Positions 1 through 13,100 of a stretch of DNA of 64,000 nt are shown piece by piece. Each line of letters opens with the position of its first letter. Within the stretch, counting starts at the first letter, position 1. The DNA is from Acanthornis magna. Lineage: Eukaryota; Chordata; Aves; Passeriformes; Acanthizidae. The stretch lies in NCBI GenBank assembly GCA_036785705.1, contig JAWUZG010000070.1, positions 1,189,001 to 1,253,000 of the forward strand, written 5' to 3'. Below the pieces are notes generated by a model. It was not told the DNA's origin and ran no database searches. It was given only the letters and a program-made list of their open reading frames with translations. The translations under genes were made by a program, and so were the position numbers.

Positions 1-3000
1 CACCTAACCCTACCTATTGTGCCAAAGGAAACTGACACCATAGAAAAGCAATGTCTTGGCAGAGCATCAGATCAACCTGTAGTTCAAAGGACATTTTAAA
101 TCAGCCAAGTTAGCACTCGGTGGGCTTTTACACCCTTTCCTCTAAGCTCAGCTCTAAGTGACAGGTATAGACAATAACTTGGCAGTCCTAGAATGCTCAA
201 CTCACCTTCTGCTGGTGAGACTTAGGATCATAAAGAACATAAAAACGAAGAGATCGTTTCGGGGAAAGGAAATGTTTGAAGGGAGTGGGAAAAATTCTAT
301 GATAACAGCCTAATAGCAAAGCATAACTTAAAAACACAATGAAAATTAAAAAGCTTTTGTGACTAACTCTGTATGGTGATGCTAACTCCTTTTGCCAGCA
401 GAGGCAGAAACTAAAAAGCAGTATCATCGTCTTTGTTAAGCTCAAATAGTTTTCTCGCTTTAATAGTGGCTCTGCAAATTCTCTCCTCTGAATAAATCTC
501 TTGGGGAAGTAAAAAGCACGTGTGGTCCACCTCTTTTCAAGAAAGATTTGGGAAAGGGCATATTAGAGAGCTTGGCATTTCTTTCTGAAGTCCAAAGGTT
601 GGTAGAGGTTTTTCCTAAAAATATCACACAGAAATTAAGTGGATGGCTGAAAAAAAAAAAGAAAAATATTATCAGGTTATGAAAATTCTTCCTTTATGTT
701 GCTTTGTAGTCTTGGAACTCAAGAAACTGAATTAACCTACTGAGTGACATCAAATGGGGTGCAGCCGACCTCATTATGCTACAGTCCTCCTTCAGACTAT
801 AGCCAGCACTGCTGGGAGAGGCAGTGCCTTTCCATTTGGAGGAAGGGAGGGAGGGAGTAATTAACAGCTGAGCCCTGTCTCCCTGTCACTGAAGGAATAG
901 AGACCAATTGAATTAAAAGGAAGCCACAAAACAGGAGCAAAAGCCAAACTGACAGAAATTTTAAAAGCCTTGGAGCTGGAGGCCCCCAAACTACTTAATA
1001 TTTGAACCCCATTCTATTCAAGGCATTAGACTTCATAGAGGAATGCAGAAGACTTTTTCAAAGCAAATGCCAAAACCCATTGAACTTTTCCTTCCAAGAA
1101 AGTGACTGTATCACCGTGGAAAACTGACAGGTCTCCAAAGACAAGATGGAGAAATGTTACGTTATGTTGCCTTTGGATCACCAATTCTGTGTCAAAACTC
1201 AGCAGGCAGCTGATGAACTCTTAGAATGGTCAGACTTTGGGGTCTAACTCCTGCTGGAACCTTGGGCTGCACAAATGCATTGTGTAAGATTTAAGTTCAT
1301 TTTGCTAATCAACATTTTGAACATGATACAGAAGCAAGTTGTTTTCTCCTGTTACATTAACTAGAAACAATAACCACTTCCTAAAAAACTACATTTGTAG
1401 CAAAGGAGAAACAGCTTTAATGGAATCAGGGATTTCTAATGACTATTGGTTATCTATCCTATAAAATACCAGGAACTGGAATTTTAAAATTTTGTCCCCT
1501 GACATTTCTAACTCTCTCCAGAAATAAACAGAATTAATTCGTGACTTTCAGTAAAAATGATGGTGCTTGAATTCAGATTAAAGTAAGTAATTTCATAATA
1601 ATTGAACTTGTTAAGAAAGTAGCATTCAACAAAGCATATTTAAGTAATATGCAATTATTAACTATATAACTCTATTAGTAACCACTTCCTGTGTTCAGAA
1701 TGTCCAGAAACATGAAGCCCCATCATATTTTGGCAGCAGTTACATTGGGAAAATACTTTATCTATAAAGACATATCTCTCTGAAAACTCAAGATCTGAGG
1801 AAAAAAAATACTGAAAGTGATGAAAGAATCTCCTGGTGTTCTCTCCATTCAGGAAAGCTTATACTTAATATTATGTATGGTTTTCTCAGATGGGATCTAG
1901 TCTAAAAATAGCATTATACTGAGAAAAAATACCCTGCACATACAAGGCTTCATTTTTAAGAGAGCATTGAGATTAGTATCTCACTCTTAAAAATAAAATA
2001 CACCCCTGCATTTTGCAAAGACTGTGTTTGCTTCTCCCCTTAGACAGCTGGAACACAATGACATGGACAGCCCTGACAAACCCTGAGGAAGAGAAGGAGG
2101 AGGAATAACTTGAAGGCTGCAGTATCAACTGCTATGGCTTACTCAATATTGCCTGACCCTTAGCAGAGGGAGTCTGCTCCCACTCCCAATAAAATTTGCA
2201 ATACACCAGTGATGCTTAATCAGTGGAAGCATTGAGGGTTTTAGTTATCCAAAATCTCGGTAGGCAATTTTATATGGCACCAGAACTGGAGTCTGCAAGA
2301 CATTGAAGTGCCTGGTTGTGCTCAGTGGATGGTGAAAGCTCTGACCTCACCTATACAGTGAGGAGCTATACAAGACCTATACGCCTATACAAGAGGAGCT
2401 TTGTCACCAGCTGCAGGTGGGAAACACTTTCCACAGAAAATAAATCTGCAGCAACCTCTGTCATATTCTTCTCATAACCAGCAAGAGAATAAAAACACTA
2501 GGAAAAAACCTTGTAATGTTCCTAAGTAATTATCATATTAACCGTGCTCTGTCCTGGGGGTGAATCTCTTTGTTAATACTGGTGCTTATAATAAAGATGG
2601 AAAATTTGCTGGATCTGTTTGAACATAAGAACTTGAGCCTCGCTTTACTGTCTCCTAACGGGGCAACTTGAAGTTTGCCAGGTCATGTCCCATATAACTC
2701 TTCAAGTTTTTCCTCAACAGTAAGCCTTTTAATGGAAACTTTCTCCTAGAAAGTAAGACAAGAACCTTTCTGTACATTTTCAATAAGAAGAACATGAAAA
2801 GTCCCAGCTCTTATTCTCCTCATCATTAAATTCCTTGGCACAGCCAACAGATCTGCTCTCACTCCTGTGCCCTAGCTTCCATTTGACACATGCCTACTTT
2901 AATCATCTGCAGCTTTCCTTCAGCAGGGGAGATGATGGCTCCAAATACTTTAGATGATTTTGTTTCTTATTCTTCCATTTACTCTTTTTTTTTCCAAAAA

Positions 3001-3865
3001 AAATAGTGGCCACAATTCTGCAGGTTTACTTCCAAATGGCATAGCCATTGTCCAGTTAGTGGTCACTTTGTCTAAGGGTTAGGGGAAAGCTGGACACCAT
3101 AGAGCCCGAGCTGTCAAATTCCCCATCAAAGAAACTGCAGTGATTTCACGAGAAAGCCAAGACACTTCTCAGAACTGATGCAGACACTTATTTGCATATT
3201 TATTTTAAGTCACAGTTAGAGTCTTATTAAATTTGATGGTTCTAGTCACTTAAATAAATGTAGCAAATGTAGGTCCCTAAGCTATGAAGCCAAAGTAATT
3301 GGATTTATATGACAGACCTACAAAAGAGCCAAGCCAAAACATTCTATCACATTACAGTCACATCGATGGTGAAACTTTAACAGTGTCTTTTTACAGCAGT
3401 AATAACTTTCCTGAAAGGAGAGACAGTATGTTAAGCACAACGTTTAAGTACCTTTTATGTTATGTTATAGATATTATTGACCAGTGAGAAAAACACATTT
3501 GGTTTTGTAAAACGAGGTGAAAGTCCATGGCCACCCTTTTGGCCACCTGAGAGTAACCAGAACTGCACTGGCAATGCAGGTGAGTGACAAGATTTTAATC
3601 TGATTGGACACGAGTTATCTGGGCAGCTACAACTGCACCCACTCAAGTGCTTATATCCCCTGAGATCTCATAAAAATAGCAAGGGAACCCTCAGACTCCC
3701 ACACCTGAGCTCACAGGGGATCAGGTGCTTCACATGGGACGGCTAAGGAAAATCCATGGGCCAAGCATGCTACATTCAGCGGGATAAAGAGATAAACAGT
3801 ACTTCTATAGTGCCCAGGTTTCTTGCAATTCACTCTTGCTAACTTCTGTCCTTGAAATATCTTAC
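1..3865 (-). other. ANK2: ANK2 intron following exon 2 (partial)
   Basis: This is the sequence downstream, on the minus strand, of the exon 2 donor site. It runs off the window before another exon is reached. It is AT-rich and single-copy in appearance. The open frames in it are short and carry no recognisable domain. One imperfect hairpin near 1.95 kb is listed separately. I see no CR1 fragment, CpG-rich patch or coding exon here. The next ankyrin-repeat exon (expected to begin NGLNALHL in ANK2) was looked for and not found. Confidence 0.75.
1952..1994. repeat. Imperfect inverted repeat / hairpin
   Basis: The outer arms ATTTTTAAGAG and CTCTTAAAAAT pair over 11 bp. After a 5-nt bulge (AGCAT) on one side, an inner 6-bp stem TGAGAT/ATCTCA closes on a TAGT loop. 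Total stem is 17 bp in 43 nt. It is too short and AT-rich to name a family. It could be a degraded MITE-like element or chance. Confidence 0.5.
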
Positions 3866-3967
3866 CTGATTACAGGTGTTAATGTCTATTCCACTTTTCA
3901 GATATTCCACTACTTTGTCCAAATTGCCAGCTCTGGCAGCTCGGAGAAAGCTTGCATTGCTGTCAGA
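3866..3967 (-). CDS. ANK2: ANK2 exon 2: start of the ankyrin-repeat domain
   Basis: The exon is 102 nt (34 codons), phase 0 at both ends. On the minus strand it reads [20 protein letters not shown], then [14 protein letters not shown]. This is the first ankyrin repeat of ankyrin-B, with the conserved [15 protein letters not shown] helix pair. ANK3 (ankyrin-G) has DANASYLRAARAGHLEKALDYIK here, so the residues assign it to ANK2 and not ANK3. Mammalian ANK2, as I recall it, has [12 protein letters not shown], so Ser for the first Gly is the only obvious difference. The acceptor is a strong polypyrimidine tract ending TTTTTACAG and the donor is CAG/GTAAG. Ankyrin-B links ion channels, transporters and cell-adhesion molecules to the spectrin cytoskeleton; the repeat domain is the membrane-protein-binding part. 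All isoforms with different first exons are expected to join at this exon. The identity is a strong match from memory of the family, not from a search. Confidence 0.95.
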
Positions 3968-4004
3968 CTGTAAAAAGAGAAGAAAAAAAAATTCTCCAAT
4001 TAGC
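3968..4004 (-). promoter_or_regulatory. ANK2: Splice acceptor, polypyrimidine tract and likely branch point of exon 2
   Basis: On the minus strand the intron ends with T9-CTTCTC-TTTTTACAG. A branch-point-like GCTAAT lies about 32 nt upstream of the splice junction, with the candidate branch adenosine at about 4000. The spacing is normal for a vertebrate intron. The branch point is inferred from motif and distance only. Confidence 0.7.
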
Positions 4005-4310
4005 TACTGCTCAAACGAGAGCAGAACTTCATCAGTGGGGAAAGGTTTCCACATTTTATGCTGCAGGAGAACAAAACTGTGAAATAACTGACTTTGCATT
4101 ACATCTGCATTAATTAGCATATTTAAATTAGGCAATAACAGCACAAAAGAACTGCAGACCTGTCAGAGTGAGCAAAATAGAGCAATAATTGCTGACATTC
4201 AAAATTTAGCAAGAACTAAAAGAAAATTTTAAATCAATGATAAATCATAGTAACTGATACTGTCAACAAGAGCAAAATAAATGTATCAACTTGCTAACCA
4301 TAGTCTTCTG

Positions 4311-4440
4311 GGGAATTATATATCTATGATCTCTTTTTATATATACAATTTTATACATTATGTATTTTATGTACGTTATTTATAGATTTGTATATATGTT
4401 ATTTACAGATTTAGATACATTATTTTTAGATATATATGCT
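4311..4440. repeat. AT-rich degenerate repeat
   Basis: TATATA-rich tract in which a phrase close to TTATTTAYAGATTTRKATA recurs three times at about 23-nt spacing, with decay between copies. It is a decayed AT-rich tandem repeat about 350-470 nt upstream of exon 2 on the gene strand. Confidence 0.6.
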
Positions 4441-6570
4441 CAAAGTGGGCAGCACTGCATGTGTAGCTAACCTTAGAACAAAGCGGACGAAGTACTCAAG
4501 GCTGAGTATCTAAATCCAGGATCATGTAAACATTCCCACCCCTAAACTGCCTGCACTCATACATTAAGAACAGGTTTAAAAACCCTATAAAAATATGTTT
4601 TCATCTTTCAGCCAGGTTGTGGGATGTACTGTTAAGCAACGGAGCATGAAACGCCCCAGCCCTCTTGCCTTTGTCTATGACTGTGACATGAAATTACATT
4701 TGAAACCAGCCTAGATTTGGATGCTCCCCCACACAGGTAAATTGGCTACTAAGACACCTCAGACCAGGAGACAAACCCAAGTCCAGCAGCAGAAGCAACA
4801 GGTACACGGAATAAGCATTTGGGAACGTGTACAGAGACAGCAACAATTCTCCCAGTTAAGGAAATGGAGTGGGAGTGACTACAAGGAGCAGGTAAATAAG
4901 CACAGGAGCCTGTTTATGGGGGTGTGAGTACAGGAGGTAGAGGACAGCCTCTGCCGGACTGGGACTCGCCGTTCCACCGGAACGCCTCCGGCCGAGCGTG
5001 TTCTCAACTAATCCCAGCTCCCTGTCACAAATGCCAGCCAGAGCCACTCTTTCACATCATGAGAATATCCTAAAAGCCTCCCACTTTCAGCCACTTATTT
5101 CAGTTGCTCAATCCATTCCAATGCATTCATTTCGGTCACCCTGCTTATCATGCTGCACTAACTCACTTCACAATCCCCGATTCCAACCTATTTTAATCTG
5201 CAACAGATGGATGTCATCAAAATGATCCTTCTTACAACTGTGCTACATGCCAAGACAAAAATATTCTCTTTTAAATTCCTTTCAGCAAACTTCAGCACAT
5301 TTTCCACATCTTCTACTGTTAGGAAAACAGACCATCTTTCTAAACATGCAGCAGGGGGAAAGGGAAGGTAATGCACGAATTTACAGTAACAGGACCTTTG
5401 GATAGCTGCAGGCCTGAGTCAGGGGAGCTCTTGGATGAGGTTTGATGCCAGTGTAGATTTTGACAGGTTAAGTTCCCTTTGAAGACTAGAGGATAGCTGT
5501 TGACACTGCACTACTTCCTGGGTGAGGATGTGAGCATAAAGACACAAAACTGCATTTTAATACTTAAATGTCCTTGAAAAAAGTCTACTGTCTTGGTAAA
5601 AACATTAACCAGGAACAAATATCTGAGCACGTGAGGGGTAAATCTGGACACTCTAGTTAGGAAAAGCAATCTTTGCCCTCAATAATACACACATTTTACC
5701 TTCTTTTCCCCGATTTTTCCATGCTTCACTATTACAACAATAATTTACCATGGCAAAACTACAATCATCTGCTTTATACTTGTAAATGGTTAAGAAAGAA
5801 TGGTGCAACAAAATAACACCTACAACTTTTGGGTTCTTAGGGATGAATCAATCATTGCTTGCTTTTCTTTCAGAAAAACAATAAAAGAATATCATAAAAG
5901 GCTAAAAATGCTGACATCTCCATTATTGCTGGAAGCTCAGATTGTAGCTAAGCCCACACAACTATATTCCATTTGTTTCTGGCTAAGAAGACACGAGCAG
6001 TGCTTTCCAAGTAGATTCTCATTTCCTTGATTCAGAACTTTGTTACCTCAAAATCAAATTACTGCAGTGTACGTCACTTCAAGTCACTTCAAAACACTTT
6101 CCACACACCTGAATATGAATCATAATACAGAACATGAACATCTTGTCTACATAAAGAGTAATTTACCAATTCAGATGCTTCATATATAAATTCCCATGCA
6201 AATACCAGAGACTGGTCCCACAAAATATTTTAAAAATTCAGCACCATGTTACAAAGCTTAGAAGCCTTAGAAGTTGGGAGTACTCAGATCTATTTTGTTT
6301 CCTAGTGTGTCAAATCTAATTTTTCAGTAGGTTGTCACTACTTTGTCCTTTTCCCTATTCTTTTAACATCTTTAAAAAGCAATTTTGTCAGCACTACTGT
6401 CTCAGACATTTACTCACTTTAGCACATTATGAATTCAAATCCATTTTGACAAAATCCCCTCAGTAAACAACAGCAGCATTCTGCTGTAGTCTTACCATGC
6501 CAGAAAACAATGAATTTGGATCTGTCGCCTTTTCCAATGGACTCAGTAGCCTCTTGAAATATTTTGTTAT

Positions 6571-7206
6571 ACAGCCTCCCACAGCCCTCACAGCCCCTCA
6601 CAGTTCTCAGGGACCCCCACAGCCCCTCACGGCCCTCAAAGACCCTCATGCCCCCTTCAGCCCCCAGAGACCTCAGAGCCCCTCACAGCCCTCAAAGCCC
6701 CTCATGGCCCCTCACAGCCCTTCATAGCCCCTCAAAGCCCCTCATGGCCCCTCACAGCCCTCAAAGCCCCGCACAGCCCCTCATGGCCCTCAAAGCCCCT
6801 CACAGCCCCAGAGACCTCAAAGCCCCTCACAGCCCTCAAAGCCCCTCATGGCCCCTCCTGGCCCTCAAAGCCCCTCATGGCCCTCAAAGCCCCTCAAAGT
6901 CCTGCACAGCTCCTCATGGCCCTCACAGCCCCTCACGGCCCCTCATAGCCCCAGAGACCTCAAAGCCCCTCATGGCCCTCAAAGCCCTGCACAGCCCCTC
7001 ACGGCCCTCACAGGCGCTGATGGCCCCTCATAGCCTCTCATGGCCCACAGAGCCCCTCACGGCCCCCACAGTCCCTCATGGCCCTCACAGCCCTGCACAG
7101 CCCTCAGAGCCCTTCATGGCCTCTTCCTGGCCCCTCACAGGCCCTCAGAGCCCTCACGGCCCTCACAGCCCTCATGGCCCCTCAGCCCTTACAGCCCTCC
7201 ACAGCA
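6571..7206. repeat. C-rich minisatellite with a ~143-bp higher-order period
   Basis: About 635 bp of tandem 9-10 nt units close to CCCCTCAYRG or CCCTCAAAG. The rarer variant CCAGAGACCT occurs at 6664, 6808 and 6951, so a higher-order unit of 143-144 bp is superimposed. The strand asymmetry is extreme: C-rich on plus, G-rich on minus. Long plus-strand open frames here, up to about 217 codons rich in Pro, Ser and His, are by-products of the repeat (stop-poor units) and not evidence of a gene. On the ANK2 coding strand the RNA would be G-rich and could form G-quadruplexes. Confidence 0.9.
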
Positions 7207-7879
7207 TTTCTCAGTGACAGCGAAACCACCATATCGGTCTTTATAGTTTGGCGACTGGTGAAGACAGACTGTCAACAAACTGTCATTTGAAGGCACTTCC
7301 TTTACAAGAAAGAAGACAAAAACACAGAGCCAGAGTCCCGTGCACCATATGGTGCTTATCACATCCCCTCTTCCTAAGCACACATCCCTGAGGGGTTTTC
7401 TTAGGAGTTTTACACATATAAGCAGATCATGCTCAAAAGCAAACACTCTACCAGTGAGGAAAGGAAAGGTTTACAGGAGAAGAGTTGGCCTTGAGCAGCA
7501 CTACGTGAGCACGAGAACATGCGAGCCCTGTAATTTGGGAAGCCCCAAAGCTGACATGTTAATGTGCAAAGTCTCAGCTGGCAGCTCTGCCCACTGTCCT
7601 CAGTTCAGTCAGGCAGAATTAACTGTACATACAGCCACTAAGATCAGACAATCAAATCAATACATTATAAATATGATATCAGAATATGGTATGAAGGATT
7701 GGAGAATACTGAGTTGGTATTTTACAGTATGGGACGAATTCACCATCTGAGGATTTAACCAGCTTTTTCTAATGCACTGTTCTCAATAAATATACAGCGA
7801 CAAAGCACTACAAGTCCTTGATAACTACTCTTTAAAAAAAAAAAAAAATCTATGTTTGCAATGCAATTCTAGTATATAA

Positions 7880-8100
7880 TATAGATTTAAAGGTAAATTT
7901 AGATTAGAAAATAGAAGAAATTCTTCCCTGTGGGAGTGGTGAGGCCCTGGCACAGGTTGCCCAAAGAAACTGTGGCTGCCCCATCCCTGGAAGTGTGCAA
8001 AGGCAGGCATGGAGCAACCTGGTCTATGGAAGGTGTCCCTGCCAGTGGCAGGGGGATGGGACTGGATGATCTTGAAGGCTTATTTCTAAACCATGACATG
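7880..8100 (+). mobile_element. CR1 LINE 3' fragment
   Basis: Contains the CR1 3' region in sense orientation: TAGAAGAAATTCTTCCCTGTG, then GGTGAGGCCCTGGCACAGGT, CTGTGGCTGCCCCATCCCTG and GGAAGGTGTCCCTGCC. It continues to a diverged GGACTGGATGATCTTGAAGG near the 3' end. It is 5'-truncated, as most genomic CR1 copies are. A 16-nt poly-A run lies just upstream at about 7834. No reverse transcriptase remains. Confidence 0.93.
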
Positions 8101-10044
8101 ACTTTTGAGGAATATTTGGTGTTATGGAACCTTGGAAAGACCTTCTAATTTTTAAATTTTCTTATGAACTTTTGCCTAAGTAATTCCAGCTAGAAATAAG
8201 AATTTTCAGAACACTAGGAAGAAGTAAACTACAATGTGAAAAAAGTCAATATGAGCTTAAGTATGCTTAAAGCATGAATACAAATGTGTCTTTATAAATA
8301 CCTAGCTGACAGATATCGCATAAGAAAATACAAGAAATGATCAAGTGACCATATGACTGTGGATTCTACTTCTTTCTTGGTAATTACAGTGCTGCAATTT
8401 AACCAGAATTTGAAACATGTATCTCAGGGAACCTCAGTAATTAAATCACATATGGAAATTAGTATTTTAATCAAATAGTCAGAAACCTTCTTTTCTGGTT
8501 CCTATCTCCCCACTCTGCCCTTACTGTCCCCATAACATACATCGCTTATTGCACACAGCACACATCTGTTTCTCAAAACACTTTAGACAGAAGTGCAAAA
8601 ATAAATCTTGAAATCATATGCTGCACCAAACCCATGGGAATTTCTCCAAATATTCAAATTTGCTGGTGAAATCCAGCTTCATGCATAAGACGGAAAGATT
8701 GGGGGAGTAGGAGACTTCAGTTTTCAAAGGACAGCTTTCATCGTAACATTATCCAAACCATCCAAACATGTGTTTTAAATAGTGTCCCTAGAAACACTAT
8801 TCCTACAGATTAGATTTGGGTTTTTTCCCTTCCAAGTAAGTTGAATTACCCCAGTCTGTCCATAATCACAAATATATCTCTGTGGGAGAACACAGTCCAG
8901 TACTACGGGCTCCTGAACACTTCTCATCCACTAAATACAGTTTGTTAATGGAATGATGATAAAAAGAGAATTCAAAACTCAAGTCTAATAACCAAATAGT
9001 ATGTTTACACCTTAATTTAACTTATTTGATTGTATTACAATGTGTATCTGAGCAGTAATAACCCTTTCAGACTTACTTACCAAGCATGGACTCCAGGATT
9101 TACTGCTTTGATTCTACAGAGAAAAATTTATTTAGCTGTAATTTTTGAAGATATTGTCCCCAATCAGGCCATGAGAAAAACCTGCTTTACATAAATCAAA
9201 AAACTCAAATCATTATCAGTTTAAAAACCTTTGATGCTAAAGTGAATCCCGTGTTATCACTGCAGGTAAAACCAGCATTAAGCCACGATTATTCAATATG
9301 GCAGGGGCAGGTGACAGTTTTAACGCCATTTACAAACTCCAGAGTTGGGAGGCACTGTTCATCCAACAGCTGCTTCTATAATTAGCAAAATGCTGATAGC
9401 TTGTGAACTCTTCTTCATTAAGAAGTTCCTAATTGACTGGTGGCTCATCATGTTAATATATTCGGGGAATGCCTGGAGTGGAGAATTCAGCTCATGGCTG
9501 AAGGGAAGTTGCGCCTTCTAAACTCAAGTTTTCATGGCTTCTTGATGCTATTCAGTACTTAGAGATGCAAAGGGAAAAAATAACAGGTATGCAAACATGT
9601 ACCACTGGGGTTTTTGTATTCCCTACTTTCTAAAGTGCCAGTTTAGGCTCCTACCCTTGAGACAAACACTAGATTTTGTCCCAGTTGGCTTAGTTATTCT
9701 TTGATATGAGGAACCATCTGTTCCAACCAGCCATCGTTTAATTGGGTGCAACTCTAAAAGTGGCACAGACCAGGTGTTCCCATTACCCAACTCACTTGTC
9801 ACATATGCATTTTTGCCCATTAAGGAAGCTTCTTCCATACCAGCATTCAGATGTAAAAGACAGGAATTCAAATACAATGCTTTTCCTCGTGGAATACTTT
9901 CTGTCAAATCTGCCAGTGAGTTTATCAGTGGCTCACATTTTATCTACTCTACACTGAAATTTTTTTTTATTGAGCTGAGACTGGTGCTGATCTCCAAAGG
10001 GCACCACACTAGAAGACGCAGCAGTGACTGCAAAGAGGCAAAGA

Positions 10045-10107
10045 TTTTTTTTTCCTGGGTTTTTTTTTTCTGGGTTTTTTTTTCTGTTTTTTTCTTATTT
10101 TTTTAAT
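10045..10107. repeat. T-rich simple repeat (T8-10 CTGGG)n
   Basis: Three to four imperfect copies of a T-tract followed by C(C)TGGG or CTG, ending in T-rich sequence. Low-complexity tract. Confidence 0.8.
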
Positions 10108-13100
10108 TAAGGTCCCAGAGCACAGTCTGAGCCCGCAGTTCTGATGCACATGCCATAATGTGAGCTAAATATTCCACTTGCAACGGCACAGGCTCAGTAA
10201 TCTAACACTGATAAATGACTTAAATGAGATAATAACAGCTATAATGGAAACATATTTTCCCAGCCCTTAATGAAATAACATTCATCTTCTGAAAGAAATA
10301 CAACAAAGTACAGCTTTGCTTTCAAAGCCACTTCCTTTGCCCATAAAAATGTATGTTTTCATCCCATTCATTTACTGCAAGCGATGAAGGAAGACGGATT
10401 AAATCACAGATCCTAAAGAAATTTTAGTATCTAAATTCCTGGATGAACAATGGGCCCAATTTTCCTATTTCAATATCAAAACAAGTACTTTTATGGCTCA
10501 GCTTTTCCCATTCAACCATGTACAGGCATTTCAGATCAGATTCATCCTGCTGTGTACCTTTGATTGTATAGAGTTTTTTTCTGGAATACTTGAACTGAAA
10601 AGCCCACAATTCCAAAACAGCAGCTTTTCACTAAACAAACATCTTGTTCTTATCCAGGAAAAGTTCTTTTCCAGGAAAAAGACACTACGGACCTTACAAT
10701 AAACTAATATTTGTTAAGACAAGAAGAATTCCAGGATTTGGGAGATGTGAAGAAGAAGATAAGCTTTCAGAGGTAAGAGATCACTAGCAAGTTAAATATT
10801 CTCTGCCAAATGGAGCTAAAAGCATCTAGTAATTAAGTATTTTTAATCTCAGAGGTCTGTCTCTCTAGGTTGATATTGATGGCTTATAAATCAGAGAAAT
10901 AAAAATATTCTTTGAAATACATATTATGAACCTGAATAATTTAAGGTGCTTCGAGTATTTAGGCCAAATAATCATAGAACATCACAAAGGACATGGAAAG
11001 GCTGGCACCACTCTTACCGGCATTGAGCTGGAGCCATGGCTGGATTGCCCTCACCACACTGCTGCAGACAGTGTGGACATGGACCCACACTTTGGCATAA
11101 AGACTGTTGATATATTCAGAAAAAAAATATTTTGTAATAACAAGATGGTGACATAGGTACAAGAAGAGAAAAAGCTTTTGTGCTCTTCACTGCATATGAC
11201 CCAGGATTGAAACAATCCTTGATTTCAAATCAAAACATTTTTAAACACAGAAAATGATTCCCTGACCCAGAAACGTAGGACAGCATCGACCAGATTCCAA
11301 AGTGACTCTTTCAGTACATCCTGTGCTCCTCAGAATGAATATTCTCTCATTAGCTCTGCTAAGGCACGTGTAGGAACCCAAATTACACAGTGCCAGAGCA
11401 GGTGGGAAGGGTAATGCTGTTTGCATTTATTATACATATTGGTAAAAGCTTTCCTGTGTCGACAAAGAGGCTGCAACCCAAAGGAGATACAGCATGCAGC
11501 AAGATTCAACATTTAGAGTGTCCTCAAGAAATTAATTTCATTGGTATGACTGGAGATGGAAAGAACCATCACAAAAAAGAAGCTCAGAAAATAAACTAGG
11601 TTAAGTGATTTATGATTTATGCACATTATAAATAAAAAGTGCATTATAATTCCAACCTATTTTCATTAGTATTCCAGTATTTTCAATATTTGTGTATTCT
11701 GTGGTAGTTTCATGTCTTTCTAAGAGACTGTTCTCAGAAAGCTGCACTAGAAATTTAGTAAGTTTTTTCTTGCTGCTATGTTATCCCCACAGACATATTT
11801 TTGAGCAACACAAGGAGGACAAAACTGCCCCAGTAACAGTTTTACCTGAACACCAGTTCCTGCTCCAAGGCCACTCCAAACAGACACAACTGAACAATTA
11901 TTAATGCTGATGGACACTTCTAATTTTTACTAATGGAAAAGCTAGGCTTCACCCATTCCATCTTTTGATATTGATGGGAAAATTCTCAGTTATTCATAGG
12001 GAATGCATTTCATTTTATGCAGGTTATTATATTTTGACACCTTCAACTCTTTTGCCAACCCCTTGAAATTCCAGAGCTTGCAGGATACCAGCCATCCAGC
12101 CACTCTTTTCTCTCTGCTGGCATGCACAAATGACTGATTAGTTTGGCTTTGTTTTTAACCAGGAGAAGAATAAAGGGATATTTTGGCAAACAACTTTAAA
12201 CTATGCTTAATTTTTACCACATCTTTAAGTCTAATTGATCTCAAACAAAACAGATTTATGTTATTTGCTAAAGGGAGGGTTTAAACACAGGTCTAACCCC
12301 GTTCCTGAATTTGGGCCAATATTGGCAAATACAGTAGCAGCAGAAGAGAAAACCAATGTAAAATCACCCCTTCCTTGAGCCAAGAAGCAAATGCCTTCTA
12401 TAAACCATTTATGATCCTTAGCTGCCTCAGACATCTGTAGGAGTCCTCCCACTCCATTCATTAACTTGCCATACTGGCCTGGCTGCTGACTGTACTGTGT
12501 CAATGAAGGATTTGTGAGCACTGAGGCAAAACTGCATAGTTTCCTATGAAAAATAATAGAATAAAAGTCTTTTCCCCAGCTGCATGTCCCTTCCGAGGGC
12601 AGTATTTGAAATGACAGAAGTTATTTTAATCCATACTGCTTTTACAATATAAAGCAATGTCAGTTAGCAGGGTTTTAATCCAGGACAGCACCTCAGCACT
12701 AGCTGAATTTCAGGCCTGTGTAATCCCTGCCGTTCCCCTGGGCTATTCATCTTCTCAAAAACAAACATATTCTCAATCCCAGATTGGAAACAACATGGGA
12801 TTGTCTGAATTATCATCACTGTGAGTCTAAAAAACAGACTCTGAAACATAACTAGAAAAAATAATCAGGGTATTTAAAAAAGAAGAAAGTAAAAACCCCC
12901 AAACCAACCTGAAAAACAACAAACCAAACTCCAGAGGATTTGGGTTTCAAGAATGAAAGATTTTACCATTGTCTGAGTAATCCTAAAACTTGAAAAATCT
13001 TCATTACAGTAAAAAATAAAAATATAATCCTGTAAAACAGTATAATCCTGCTGTTTAATTGGAACATTTCTTGTGCTGGAATTTGGGAGAAAGGATCATT

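Noticed and set aside
1..14. Telomere-like CACCTAACCCTACC at the window start
   Set aside because: A single partial match to CCCTAA; no tandem array.
6564..7217. 217-codon plus-strand ORF rich in Pro-His-Ser
   Set aside because: It lies entirely in the C-rich minisatellite; the repeat unit lacks stops in several frames, giving overlapping ORFs in more than one frame.
10966..11160. Possible CR1 tail beginning AATCATAGAACATCAC
   Set aside because: Only the first few bases resemble the CR1 terminus; the rest does not follow CR1.
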